From positions 1-64,000 of the forward strand of contig NZ_FQYU01000001.1 of assembly GCF_900141855.1 (NCBI RefSeq): 64,000 nucleotides of DNA, read 5' to 3'. The DNA comes from Pseudozobellia thermophila (GTDB lineage Bacteria; Bacteroidota; Bacteroidia; Flavobacteriales; Flavobacteriaceae). The notes under the pieces are model-generated. The model made no database searches. It was not told the origin of the DNA and worked only from the letters and a program-made list of their open reading frames with translations. Made by a program: the position numbers and the translations under genes. This document shows positions 45,983 through 55,008 of the stretch, in pieces. Every line of letters begins with the position of its first letter. Within the stretch, counting starts at the first letter, position 1.

Positions 45983-46047
45983 GTAAGGCAAAAACCTCAA
46001 AAGCATGTTGTAGTTTTAGGTGCAACCGTAAAGCTTCCGGCAATCAA

Positions 46048-47415
46048 ATGATAGATGCGAAGATTTTGATCATTGACGACAACAAGAGCGTTCTCAGTGC
46101 CCTGGAAATTCTATTGCAATTTGAATTCAGGGATATTCGGACCATTTCGAACCCGAACCAGATTACCTCCTATCCGAATTTAAAGGAGGTTGACATCGTG
46201 CTGCTCGACATGAATTTCTCAGCCGGGGTAAATACGGGGAACGAAGGTTTGTTCTGGCTGCGCGAGCTACGGAAAAAGGCGCCCCAGACCTCCGTTATAA
46301 TGATGACGGCCTATGGCGCCGTCGACCTGGCGGTAAAAGCCCTGAAGGAGGGGGCATCCGATTTTATTCTAAAACCTTGGAACAACGACAAACTGTTGGC
46401 CACGGTCAAATCGGCCTATGAGCTTAGAAAATCGAAGAAACAGGTCACTGAACTCAAGCGTAAGGAAAGCCACCTGAAACAGGTCATCAACCAGAACAAG
46501 AATTACATTATTGGCAATTCAAAGGCCCTAAACTCGGTTTTAAAACTGGTATCAAAAGTGGCGAAGACCGATGTAAACGTATTGATTACGGGCGAAAACG
46601 GTACGGGCAAGGAGCTCATAGCCCGCGAACTCCATAAACTGTCGAGTAGGTGCAACGAGGTTTTTATATCGGTAGACATGGGGTCGATTTCCGAAAACCT
46701 GTTCGAAAGTGAGCTTTTCGGGCATGTAAAGGGTTCTTTTACGGATGCCAAGGAAGACCGCGCCGGAAAATTCGAGGCCGCCAATGGCGGTACCCTGTTC
46801 TTGGATGAGATTGGCAACCTATCGCTGCAGGCCCAGGCCAAACTGCTGTCGGCCATCCAGAACCGAACAATCGTCAGGGTAGGTTCCAACCGGCCCGTTC
46901 CGGTCGATATCCGCTTGATCTGTGCAACGAACGAAGATTTGGATAAAATGGTAGTGGAGGGGCTTTTTAGGGAAGACCTGCTGTACCGGATCAATACCAT
47001 ACGCATCGAAGTACCGGCCCTCAGGGAACGCGATCAGGATATTTTGGTCCTGGCCGATTTTTACCTACGGAAATTCGCCTCCAAATACGGAAAAAACGGA
47101 CTCCGGATCAACCAGGCCGCCCAAGAAAAATTGATGGCCTACAAATGGCCCGGAAACATCAGGGAACTGCTGCACACCATTGAGAGGGCCGTTATCCTTT
47201 CCGAGGGAAATGTCCTCAAGCCCGATGATTTTTTGCTGAGCAACAAAACTGCGATGGCCACCCACGTGAACGGTCCGGCAACCTTGGAAGAAATGGAACA
47301 GGTAATGATCGAAAGGGCCCTCGAGCAAAACGGGGGCAACTATAGCGCGGCCGCCGAACAGTTGGGCATTTCAAGGCAAACGCTCTATAACAAACTCAAG
47401 AAAATAGGAAAATAA
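46048..47415 (+). CDS. NtrC-family sigma-54-dependent response regulator
   Basis: 455 residues. The receiver domain (1-125) has phospho-acceptor Asp54 in IVLLDMNFSAG and Lys near 111. The AAA+ domain (about 150-385) has Walker A GENGTGKE near 181 and Walker B GGTLFLDEIGN near 250. The sigma-54 contact loop reads G-S-F-T-D-A near 230 instead of GAFTGA; GAFTDA-type variants do occur, but the double change is notable. A Fis-type helix-turn-helix ends the protein (NYSAAAEQLGISRQTLYNKL). It is transcribed with the kinase 10 bp downstream and divergently from the export operon, its probable target. Confidence 0.92.
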   Translation: MIDAKILIIDDNKSVLSALEILLQFEFRDIRTISNPNQITSYPNLKEVDIVLLDMNFSAGVNTGNEGLFWLRELRKKAPQTSVIMMTAYGAVDLAVKALKEGASDFILKPWNNDKLLATVKSAYELRKSKKQVTELKRKESHLKQVINQNKNYIIGNSKALNSVLKLVSKVAKTDVNVLITGENGTGKELIARELHKLSSRCNEVFISVDMGSISENLFESELFGHVKGSFTDAKEDRAGKFEAANGGTLFLDEIGNLSLQAQAKLLSAIQNRTIVRVGSNRPVPVDIRLICATNEDLDKMVVEGLFREDLLYRINTIRIEVPALRERDQDILVLADFYLRKFASKYGKNGLRINQAAQEKLMAYKWPGNIRELLHTIERAVILSEGNVLKPDDFLLSNKTAMATHVNGPATLEEMEQVMIERALEQNGGNYSAAAEQLGISRQTLYNKLKKIGK

Positions 47416-47425
47416 GCCCCTAAAA

Positions 47426-48772
47426 ATGGTAAGCAGGCACATTCACTTACAGCTTATTTTACGTACGGTACTCCTTACCCTTACGTCGTTGGGTTTGGGT
47501 TTCCTCTTTTTCGACGGCAGGTACGTTTTATGTGCATTGGCCCTAGTACTTCTCATTGTGCAGACCTATTTCTTGATCTACTACGTCAACCAGACCAATA
47601 GAAAAATAGCGTATTTCTTCGATGCCATAAAAAATGAGGATTTTACGTTGCGCTTCCCGGAAAAACTAAGTGTACGCTCGCTCAAGGAGCTGAACCACAG
47701 CCTGAACACGCTCAACTCGATGATCCAGGACATCCATCTAAAAAAGCAGGCCCAGGAACAGTTTTACCAAGAAATCCTGAAACATGCCGATATCGGCATT
47801 ATGACCATCAACCCCAAGGGCCATATCCTCTACGCCAATCCCAGCATAGAAAAACTCCTCAACTACCATCCGTTGAACCATGTGAAGCAGTTAAAACAGA
47901 TCGACATCGACCTCTACGAAAAGTTTGCCGACCTTCAACCTTTCGGCAGCAGCACCCACCAGCTGACCAATGAGCGCGAAAAGACGGATCTTGCCCTCAA
48001 GACCACGGCCATCAACGTAGACGACCAAGCTTTGTTGCTCGTATTGGTACAGGACATACGCAAGGAACTGGACGAGAAGGAAACCGACTCTTGGGTCAAG
48101 CTCATACGCGTACTCACCCACGAGATCATGAACACCATAACCCCGATAACCTCCATTTCGGAATCGATACTCAAATATTATAAAAAAGGGCAGGCCGAAG
48201 CCCTTAGTGAAGAATTGCCCGAGCAACATTTGCAAAGTACCGTAAAAGGTCTCGAGGTCATCCGTGAACAGGGCAACGACCTAATGAACTTTGTACAGTC
48301 GTACCGCAAGTTTTTAAGTGTCCCTGACCCTGACAGGGAGCTCATACCGGCCATACGGCTGCTGGACAAGGTAAAGATGTTACTGGGCGAAAAATCGGGC
48401 ATCAGCAAAGCCGAGATCGAACTATCGGTCGTTCCCAAGGACCTGGAACTGTACATCGATGTCAAACAAATTACCCAGGTCTTGGTGAATTTGGGCAAGA
48501 ACGCACAGCAGTCGTTGGGCGACCAAGAAAACGGCAAAATCGAGCTATGGGCCGGTATCGACAAAAAAAACAAGAAATTCATACAGGTTCGGGACAACGG
48601 ACCGGGAATTTCCCCTGACATGATCGACGAGATCTTTGTGCCCTTTTTTACCACAAAGCGAACCGGCACGGGAATCGGCCTAAGCCTATCGAAACAGATT
48701 ATGCGACTGCACCGTGGGAACATTCAGGTGAACTCGAACGAAGAAACGGTCTTTACCCTGACCTTTGATTAA
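47426..48772 (+). CDS. Sensor histidine kinase of the NtrC-type pair
   Basis: 448 residues. Two membrane helices at about 12-55 with almost no periplasmic loop, a HAMP-like linker, and a PAS domain at about 115-215 (YQEILKHADIGIMTINPKGHI). The phospho-acceptor region LIRVLTHEIMNTITPITSISES is near 224-245 with the His in LTHEIMN. The ATPase domain has N-box VLVNLGKNAQQS near 352, and G-boxes DNGPGIS and GTGIGLSLSKQ. It is the cognate kinase of the regulator 10 bp upstream. The short loop suggests sensing within the membrane or cytoplasm, for instance envelope stress or the export substrate. Confidence 0.92.
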   Translation: MVSRHIHLQLILRTVLLTLTSLGLGFLFFDGRYVLCALALVLLIVQTYFLIYYVNQTNRKIAYFFDAIKNEDFTLRFPEKLSVRSLKELNHSLNTLNSMIQDIHLKKQAQEQFYQEILKHADIGIMTINPKGHILYANPSIEKLLNYHPLNHVKQLKQIDIDLYEKFADLQPFGSSTHQLTNEREKTDLALKTTAINVDDQALLLVLVQDIRKELDEKETDSWVKLIRVLTHEIMNTITPITSISESILKYYKKGQAEALSEELPEQHLQSTVKGLEVIREQGNDLMNFVQSYRKFLSVPDPDRELIPAIRLLDKVKMLLGEKSGISKAEIELSVVPKDLELYIDVKQITQVLVNLGKNAQQSLGDQENGKIELWAGIDKKNKKFIQVRDNGPGISPDMIDEIFVPFFTTKRTGTGIGLSLSKQIMRLHRGNIQVNSNEETVFTLTFD

Positions 48773-48781
48773 ACACCGCGA

Positions 48782-49117
48782 CTAACCCAATTCCTTAAAG
48801 GGGTCCCAGAAATGCCTTTCAAAATCGATTACCCTATTATCGACCACTTTAACACCCTCGTTTTCCAAGAGCTGCTGCATTAAATTGCTTCCTTCGAAAT
48901 GATGCTTGCCCGTCAACAGGCCTATTTTGTTCACCACCCTGTGCGCCGGAACCCCCTCTACCGCACCAGCACCGTTCATGGCCCAGCCCACCATCCTGGC
49001 ACTTCGGGCCGCACCCAGGTACTTGGCTATGGCACCGTAAGAGGTAACGCGGCCTTCTGGAATCTGTCTGGCGACCTCGTATACCTTTTGAAAAAAATTT
49101 TTGTTTTCGGCTTTCAT
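48782..49117 (-). CDS. Alkyltransferase-like (ATL) protein, MGMT family without active cysteine
   Basis: 111 residues, only the DNA-binding domain of O6-alkylguanine DNA alkyltransferases. The active-site P-C-H-R-V is replaced by P-A-H-R-V (Ala58), so it cannot accept alkyl groups. The helix-turn-helix with the finger region (RVTSYGAIAKYLGAARSARMVG, 23-44) is kept. ATLs bind O6-alkylguanine and flag it for nucleotide excision repair. Last gene of the trmB-lysE-atl stretch, starting directly at the end of the lysE-like gene. Confidence 0.9.
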   Translation of the reverse strand: MKAENKNFFQKVYEVARQIPEGRVTSYGAIAKYLGAARSARMVGWAMNGAGAVEGVPAHRVVNKIGLLTGKHHFEGSNLMQQLLENEGVKVVDNRVIDFERHFWDPFKELG

Positions 49118-49744
49118 TCAATAGAATATTCTCGATAGGGTGATTACCAAAAGTATGAGCATCAACACACACAGGATGTAATTGCTGTTCTTGGAGAAGC
49201 GATCGGTCTTACGCTCCAATTTGTTGAAATACACGGTGTACATATAGAGTACGGTAAAGGTTCCACCACCGGCGGCCAAAATAAAGGTCAGAATATCCCA
49301 AACCTCGAATTTGATCCACCCCGAGGCGTTCCACATGATATTGAGTCCGCTGTAATAAGGAATGGTCAACAGGTTGAGCGCGGCCAGCAACATCCCCTTA
49401 AAATAGCTGTTTTTCTTGCTTACCTCGACCAGTTCCGGGTCTTTTCTCTTGTTTTTTTTGGCCGCGACGAAAAAATAGACGGCAAAAAAGGCGAACACCC
49501 CCACGGCAATCTTAAGCAGCACATCCACTACCTCGGGGTTCTTGTGCAGGAACTTGGAAATATACACCGCTATCGTAGCCTGCAGCACCACAACCGTAGA
49601 AACGCCCAAGCTAAAGATGATACCGTTCGCCTTGCCTTTTTCTACACTGGTCTTGGCCGCGTTCATGTTCAACAGGCCCGGTGGTACCGTTGCCATGAAG
49701 GCAGCGGAAAAGGTCGCAAAAAACAAGATCGACAAGTGCAACAT
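49118..49744 (-). CDS. LysE-family exporter/translocator
   Basis: 208 residues with five to six hydrophobic segments. The N-terminal FATFSAAFMATVPPGLLNMNAAKTSVEKG contains the family's P-P-G-x-x-N element near 21-27. Members export amino acids or related small solutes. Between helices three and four is a basic loop (KKNKRKDPELVEVSKKNS). The gene is 2 bp after trmB and abuts the ATL gene, so the three are probably cotranscribed. Substrate unknown. Confidence 0.85.
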   Translation of the reverse strand: MLHLSILFFATFSAAFMATVPPGLLNMNAAKTSVEKGKANGIIFSLGVSTVVVLQATIAVYISKFLHKNPEVVDVLLKIAVGVFAFFAVYFFVAAKKNKRKDPELVEVSKKNSYFKGMLLAALNLLTIPYYSGLNIMWNASGWIKFEVWDILTFILAAGGGTFTVLYMYTVYFNKLERKTDRFSKNSNYILCVLMLILLVITLSRIFY

Positions 49745-49746
49745 GT

Positions 49747-50415
49747 TCAGTTTACCTTGAATTGGATATACGTGATCGGTTTTCCGATTTCAAGGTACTG
49801 TTTTTCGTAGAAAGTTTGAAGCTCCAACACCTCTTTTGGACTTCCCTCGTTCTTGTACACATTGTGGTTGGCATAGATTACCTCGTGCCCGAGGCCGTGC
49901 AAGAGGCCCAGGGTATACCCGTGCATGAATTCGCTATCGGTCTTCAGGTGCACGATTCCGTCCGGTTTTAGAATACGTCGGTATCTTTTTAAGAAGGCCG
50001 CATTGGTCATTCTGTGTTTCGTACGCTTGTACTTTATTTGGGGGTCGGGAAAGGTGATCCAGATTTCTGAAACTTCGTTTTCGCCGAAAATTTCGTCCAC
50101 CAGTTCTATTTGGGTGCGCAAAAAGGCCACGTTACCCAGGTTTTCTTCCAAGGCGGTCTTGGCGCCACGCCATAATCGCGCCCCCTTGATATCGATACCT
50201 ATAAAATTCTTTTGGGCATCGCGCCGGGCCAGACCTACCGTATACTCGCCCTTTCCGCAACCCAGTTCCAACACGATCGGATGGTCGTTGCCAAAATGGC
50301 CCGCCCAATTTCCGCGAAGCGGGAAGCCGTTCTTTACTTCTTCCCTACGCGGTTGAATTACATTTGCAAAAGTCTCGTTTTCCTTAAACCGTTTAAGCTT
50401 GTTCTTGCTTCCCAC
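49747..50415 (-). CDS. trmB: tRNA (guanine-N7-)-methyltransferase TrmB
   Basis: 222 residues. The SAM-binding motif VLELGCGKGEYTVGLA is near 48-63, and the TrmB signature WITFPDPQIKYKRTKHRM near 119-136 contains the catalytic Asp. The enzyme forms m7G46 in the variable loop of tRNAs. Length is normal. It lies 21 bp after phoR and 2 bp before the lysE-like gene. Confidence 0.95.
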   Translation of the reverse strand: MGSKNKLKRFKENETFANVIQPRREEVKNGFPLRGNWAGHFGNDHPIVLELGCGKGEYTVGLARRDAQKNFIGIDIKGARLWRGAKTALEENLGNVAFLRTQIELVDEIFGENEVSEIWITFPDPQIKYKRTKHRMTNAAFLKRYRRILKPDGIVHLKTDSEFMHGYTLGLLHGLGHEVIYANHNVYKNEGSPKEVLELQTFYEKQYLEIGKPITYIQFKVN

Positions 50416-50436
50416 TCAATATTCCTTTTCTTTGAT

Positions 50437-51516
50437 TCAGTCCTCTGTTTTTTCGTGTGCCTCCCCATCGTCGGGCCCCGCCTTTTCCAAGGTAAACGAA
50501 AATTCGGAACCGACGCCTATTTCGCTTTCCACATAAATCTTCTCGTTATGCGCCTCGATAATATGTTTGACAATGGATAGCCCCAGGCCGGAGCCCCCCT
50601 CGCTTCGGCTACCGCTCTTATCGACCCGGTAAAACCGTTCGAAGAGCCTGGGAATATGCTGCTCGGGAATACCCTCCCCGTTGTCGGTGATCCTGACGAT
50701 TACCTTGTTCTTTATAAGGTTCTCCACGCTGACCTCGGTCGTACCCTCGGGATGTCCGTATTTGATGGAGTTGACCAAAAGGTTGGTCACTACCTGTTGG
50801 ATCTTCTCCTTGTCCCCGAACACGTAGATGGGCTCGTTATACTCCATATCGAAGGTAAGGACGATGTTCTTTTTTTCGGTCTTCATCTCAAGAAGATCAA
50901 AGACACTCTGGATAAGCTCGATGATGTCGAATTTTTCCCTTTTAAGGTTGAGGTCGCCCACCTCGAGCTTGGTTATAAGGTCGAGGTCCTTTACGATATA
51001 AATAAGCCGCTCCACCCCTTTGTTGGCCCTTTGCAGGTATTTCTTTCGGACGTTTTTGTCGTTAATGGCCCCGTCCAACAGGGTTTCTATATAGCCTTGT
51101 ACCGTAAACAGGGGGGTTTTTAGCTCATGGGAAACATTGCCTAAAAACTCTTTTCGGTATTCCTCCCTGATTTTCAGGGTGTCGATCTCGACTTTTTTGT
51201 CCTTGGCGAATTTTTCGATCTCCTCGGTCAAGGTTTTCATATCGGTGGTAATGGGGCCGGAAACCAAGGAAGACCCCTCCAACAAGGTCACATCGTCGTA
51301 AATCTGCTTGATACGGCGATAAATGAAGCGTTCGATCCTAATTTGAAGTACACTGAAGGCCACCGCAAAAAGCAAGAGCACGGAGACCATCACCAAAAGG
51401 GGGTCAAAGACACCCCAAAGGAACAACAAGCCCGATAATACCACCGCGAAAACACAGGAAACAAACAATGATGATCGCAGTGCAAATCGGTACGACCGTT
51501 TTAGCTGTGTGGCCAT
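50437..51516 (-). CDS. Sensor histidine kinase, PhoR-like
   Basis: 359 residues. Two membrane helices at about 14-60 with a very short loop, a HAMP-like linker, HisKA with His130 in GNVSHELKTPL, and HATPase_c with N-box VVTNLLVNSIKYG near 248, DNGEGIP and GSGLGLSIVKHI. It has no periplasmic or PAS sensor, as in phosphate-sensing PhoR proteins that read transporter state. It is downstream of the PhoB-like regulator (98-bp gap), so the pair is probably phoB-phoR. Genuine phosphate control is inferred, as no pst genes are in the window. Confidence 0.85.
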   Translation of the reverse strand: MATQLKRSYRFALRSSLFVSCVFAVVLSGLLFLWGVFDPLLVMVSVLLLFAVAFSVLQIRIERFIYRRIKQIYDDVTLLEGSSLVSGPITTDMKTLTEEIEKFAKDKKVEIDTLKIREEYRKEFLGNVSHELKTPLFTVQGYIETLLDGAINDKNVRKKYLQRANKGVERLIYIVKDLDLITKLEVGDLNLKREKFDIIELIQSVFDLLEMKTEKKNIVLTFDMEYNEPIYVFGDKEKIQQVVTNLLVNSIKYGHPEGTTEVSVENLIKNKVIVRITDNGEGIPEQHIPRLFERFYRVDKSGSRSEGGSGLGLSIVKHIIEAHNEKIYVESEIGVGSEFSFTLEKAGPDDGEAHEKTED

Positions 51517-51614
51517 TTTTTACTTTAGTTTGGTAGCAGATGGACCACGTTACATGTTTATGGATCCGCGAACAAAATTAACGTAAATAAGTTGAAACCA
51601 AGGAAAGTTATCGA

Positions 51615-52301
51615 TCAGAGCACAAATTTATACCCGACACCCTTAACGGTCTTAAAGTGGTTTTCCCCGATTTTTTCGCGAAGTTTCCTAATATGGACAT
51701 CAATGGTACGGCCACCTACGACCACTTCGTTGCCCCAAACCCGATCCAAGATCACCTCTCTTTTGAACACCTTGCTCGGTTTGGAAGTCAACAAGGCCAG
51801 AAGTTCGAACTCCTTACGGGGCAGAACAAGTTCCTTGCCGTCGTTCACAATCTTGTACTCTTCGCGATTGATAACGATATTGCCGACCTTGACGATATCT
51901 TCCTGGGGGGCGTGGTCTTCCTTAAGCCTTCTCAACAGGGCCTTGACCTTACTCACCAATACCTTTGGCCGGATGGGTTTTGTAATATAGTCGTCCGCAC
52001 CGGCATCGAAGCCGGCCACCTGCGAATAATCTTCGCCCCGGGCGGTAAGAAACGTGATGATGGTGTTTTCGAGACCAGGGGTACTTCGAATGACCTCACA
52101 GGCTTCGATACCGTCCATCTCGGGCATCATCACATCAAGAATTATGAGATGCGGCTGCTTCTTTTTGGCAAGGGCCACCCCTTCAACACCATTCTTGGCG
52201 GTGAATATCTGATATCCTTCAGAGGAAAGGTTATAGCCTATAATCTCCAGAATATCAGGCTCATCGTCTACCAACAAAATCTTGATGTCTTTCTTTTTCA
52301 T
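51615..52301 (-). CDS. Response regulator, OmpR/PhoB-like
   Basis: 228 residues. The receiver has acidic DDE at 12-14, phospho-acceptor Asp56 in LIILDVMMPEMDG, and Lys near 108 in YITKPIRPKVL. The C-terminal winged helix is of the OmpR/PhoB type (LPRKEFELLALLTSKPSKVFKR, DVHIRKLREKIGENHFKTVKGVGYKF). First gene of the pair with the PhoR-like kinase. The divergent promoter region toward the duplicated lipoprotein gene contains 11-bp-spaced TAAC repeats, a plausible PhoB-type box. Confidence 0.9.
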   Translation of the reverse strand: MKKKDIKILLVDDEPDILEIIGYNLSSEGYQIFTAKNGVEGVALAKKKQPHLIILDVMMPEMDGIEACEVIRSTPGLENTIITFLTARGEDYSQVAGFDAGADDYITKPIRPKVLVSKVKALLRRLKEDHAPQEDIVKVGNIVINREEYKIVNDGKELVLPRKEFELLALLTSKPSKVFKREVILDRVWGNEVVVGGRTIDVHIRKLREKIGENHFKTVKGVGYKFVL

Positions 52302-52362
52302 CTTGTATTACTCATAAGTTAACCGCACCAAGATAAAGATAATACATATACCCCAAACCGTC

Positions 52363-52398
52363 TTAACGTTGATTTAATGTAGTAACATTAAACTAACC
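52363..52398. promoter_or_regulatory. Candidate PhoB-type box (11-bp direct repeats)
   Basis: TTAAC at 52363-52367 and TTAAT at 52374-52378 are 11 bp apart, and TAAC recurs at 52383-52386 and 52394-52397, again 11 bp apart. Helical-turn spacing of direct repeats is typical of OmpR/PhoB-family sites. It lies between the regulator gene and the divergent lipoprotein gene. Confidence 0.35.
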
Positions 52399-52525
52399 TT
52401 ATTGCAAAACAGATTTAATGTGCACGTAACCCGACTTTTACAGCCCCTCTCGTTATTTGCGGTATTCAATTAATCAGGTATTTCTCAAATGCCAACATTC
52501 AATTAATGAAATTAATAGCAACGAA

Positions 52526-54907
52526 ATGAAAAAATCTCTTTTCTCTTTAATGGCCATTGCCTCATTAGTCATTATTGCCTCATGTAGCAGTGACGACGGT
52601 GGATCAACCCCAACCCCCGACCCGGATCCAGATCCCGCAGGTGAGGAAATTACCAAAACGGGTATTATTACGGAGGACGAAACCTGGGAAGCCGAAAACA
52701 TATATATTCTGGATGGCCGGGTAGTAGTGGACGAGGGTGTTACCTTGACCATCGAGGCCGGTACCATCATCAAGGGCGAGGAAGGTCAGGAGACCCTGGC
52801 CTCTGCACTTATCATAGACCAAGGCGGAAAAATCATGGCAGAGGGTACGCCCAACAAGCCCATCATATTTACTTCTGTCCTCGACGGTATCGAACAGGGG
52901 CAGACAACCGGTACCTTGAATGACTCCGATACAGGTCTTTGGGGCGGACTCATCGTTTTGGGCAAGGCGCCCATCTCGGTAAACGGAGACCTTGAAACGG
53001 CCCAAATCGAAGGCTTGCCGGCCGATGAGTCTTACGGACAATACGGCGGTAACGAGCCTGAGGACAACTCGGGTGTCATCAAATACGTTTCCATCCGCCA
53101 CGGTGGTATCACTATTGGACAAGACAACGAAATCAACGGTCTGACCCTGGGTGGTGTAGGATCGGGTACGGTCATCGAGAACGTTGAGGTCGTAGCCAAC
53201 CAGGATGACGGTATCGAATGGTTCGGCGGAACCGTTAATGTGACCAATGCTTTGGTATGGTCACAGGGAGACGATGGTTTCGATGCCGACCAAGCTTGGA
53301 GCGGTACCCTATCGAACGGTGTGGTCGTTATGGGAGGCGAATCGGGTACAGGTCTTGAACTTGACGGTCCCGAAGGAAGCGCCGCTACCGAAGGTGGCTT
53401 CACCATGGAGAACATTACCCTGATCGGTGCGGGAACATCGAGCATGTACGCCGAGTTAAGGGACGGCCTTATCGCCAATCTTAACAATGTTTTCGCTTAC
53501 GGATTCTCGGCAGAGTCTACCGTTAGCATCAGTGGTGCCGACTCGGCAGCGGAACTTGCCGCCGATCGTATCTCCTTCTCGAACTGGGAAGTGGTATTGC
53601 CCGAAGGCTTGGTAATGGCCGACATTTTTGCTGGCGATTACACTGCCGGTGACGAAAGTAAATTCTTGGAAAATGCCACGGCGGTCGGATCGCCAAGTGA
53701 AGGTGTAGGTGCCAACATAGACGTTTTCTCATGGACCTTGGGCGCCAGTCAAGGAGCAATTCCTGCCGCTCCCTTGGGAACTACCATAACAAAGACCGGC
53801 ATTCTTACCGAAGACGAAACCTGGACCGCGGAGAACATCTATGTTTTGGATGGCCGGGTAGTAGTTGACAACGGTGTTACCTTGACCATCGAGGCCGGTA
53901 CCATCATCAAGGGCGAGGAAGGTCAAGAGACCCTTGCCTCAGCACTTATCGTCGACCAAGGCGGGAAAATTATGGCAGAGGGAACTGCAGACAGCCCCAT
54001 CATCTTCACTTCCGTACTCGACGGTATCGAACAGGGGCAGACAACCGGTACCTTGAGCGACTCCGATACAGGACTTTGGGGCGGACTCATCGTTTTGGGC
54101 AAGGCGCCCATCTCGGTAAACGGAGACCTTGAAACGGCCCAGATCGAAGGCTTGCCGGCCGATGAGTCTTACGGACAATACGGCGGTAACGAGCCTGAGG
54201 ACAACTCGGGTATCCTCAAATACATCTCCATCCGCCACGGTGGTATCACTATTGGACAAGACAACGAAATCAACGGCCTGACCCTTGGTGGCGTAGGATC
54301 GGGTACGGTCATCGAGAACATTGAGGTTGTAGCCAACCAGGATGACGGTATCGAATGGTTCGGCGGAACCGTTAATGTGACCAATGCCATTATCTGGGCA
54401 CAGGGCGACGACGGTTTCGATGCCGACCAAGCCTGGAGCGGGACCCTGTCGAACGGTGTAATTATCATGGGAGGCGAATCGGGAACAGGTCTTGAACTTG
54501 ACGGCCCCGAAGGAAGTGCCGCTACCGAAGGTGGTTTCACCATGGAGAACATTACCCTGATCGGTGCGGGAACATCGAGCATGTACGCCGAGTTAAGGGA
54601 TGGCCTTATTGCCGACCTCAACAATGTTTTGGCCTACGGATTCGCGGCAGAGTCTACCGTTAGCATCAGTGGTGCCGACTCGGCAGCGGAACTTTCCGCC
54701 GATCGTATCAGCTTCTCGAACTGGGAAATCGTAGTTCCTGAAGGCACTACACTGGATGCCATTTTCGCTGGCGATTACACTGCCGGTGACGAAAGCAAGT
54801 TTACCGACAACGCCAGCTCCATCACAAGTGCCGCTGAGGCCAGTGAAGGAGTAGGTGCCGACCTATCGGTATTTTCATGGGCCTTGGCCTCAAGCGAACT
54901 GGAATAG
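52526..54907 (+). CDS. Internally duplicated beta-helix-like lipoprotein
   Basis: 793 residues from ATG 52526 (MKKSLFSLMAIASLVIIASC), chosen because it gives a lipobox at Cys20; the longer frame lacks a signal. After a short acidic Pro/Asp linker come two repeats of about 380 residues (about 41-420 and 421-793). They are nearly identical in protein and in DNA, with a 1140-bp offset. Repeated short strands such as VTLTIEAGTIIKG and GGKIMAEG suggest right-handed beta-helix coils. It is divergent from a PhoB/PhoR-like pair and precedes a TonB-dependent receptor, so a role as the receptor's surface partner under PhoB control is a fair inference. No catalytic motif is recognised. Confidence 0.82.
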   Translation: MKKSLFSLMAIASLVIIASCSSDDGGSTPTPDPDPDPAGEEITKTGIITEDETWEAENIYILDGRVVVDEGVTLTIEAGTIIKGEEGQETLASALIIDQGGKIMAEGTPNKPIIFTSVLDGIEQGQTTGTLNDSDTGLWGGLIVLGKAPISVNGDLETAQIEGLPADESYGQYGGNEPEDNSGVIKYVSIRHGGITIGQDNEINGLTLGGVGSGTVIENVEVVANQDDGIEWFGGTVNVTNALVWSQGDDGFDADQAWSGTLSNGVVVMGGESGTGLELDGPEGSAATEGGFTMENITLIGAGTSSMYAELRDGLIANLNNVFAYGFSAESTVSISGADSAAELAADRISFSNWEVVLPEGLVMADIFAGDYTAGDESKFLENATAVGSPSEGVGANIDVFSWTLGASQGAIPAAPLGTTITKTGILTEDETWTAENIYVLDGRVVVDNGVTLTIEAGTIIKGEEGQETLASALIVDQGGKIMAEGTADSPIIFTSVLDGIEQGQTTGTLSDSDTGLWGGLIVLGKAPISVNGDLETAQIEGLPADESYGQYGGNEPEDNSGILKYISIRHGGITIGQDNEINGLTLGGVGSGTVIENIEVVANQDDGIEWFGGTVNVTNAIIWAQGDDGFDADQAWSGTLSNGVIIMGGESGTGLELDGPEGSAATEGGFTMENITLIGAGTSSMYAELRDGLIADLNNVLAYGFAAESTVSISGADSAAELSADRISFSNWEIVVPEGTTLDAIFAGDYTAGDESKFTDNASSITSAAEASEGVGADLSVFSWALASSELE

Positions 54908-54939
54908 GCAGCAGTAATATTACTAAAAGATAATAGTGT

Positions 54940-54972
54940 CCAAAGGCTTAAAATTAAGCCTTTGGACTATTT
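54940..54972 (+). terminator. Terminator between the lipoprotein and TonB receptor genes
   Basis: CCAAAGGCTTAA (54940-54951) and TTAAGCCTTTGG (54954-54965) form a perfect 12-bp stem followed by ACTATTTT. It separates the lipoprotein and receptor genes and may attenuate rather than fully stop read-through. Confidence 0.8.
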
Positions 54973-55008
54973 TATTAAATAATTGAGCGCTATTTAAACT
55001 AACAGAAA

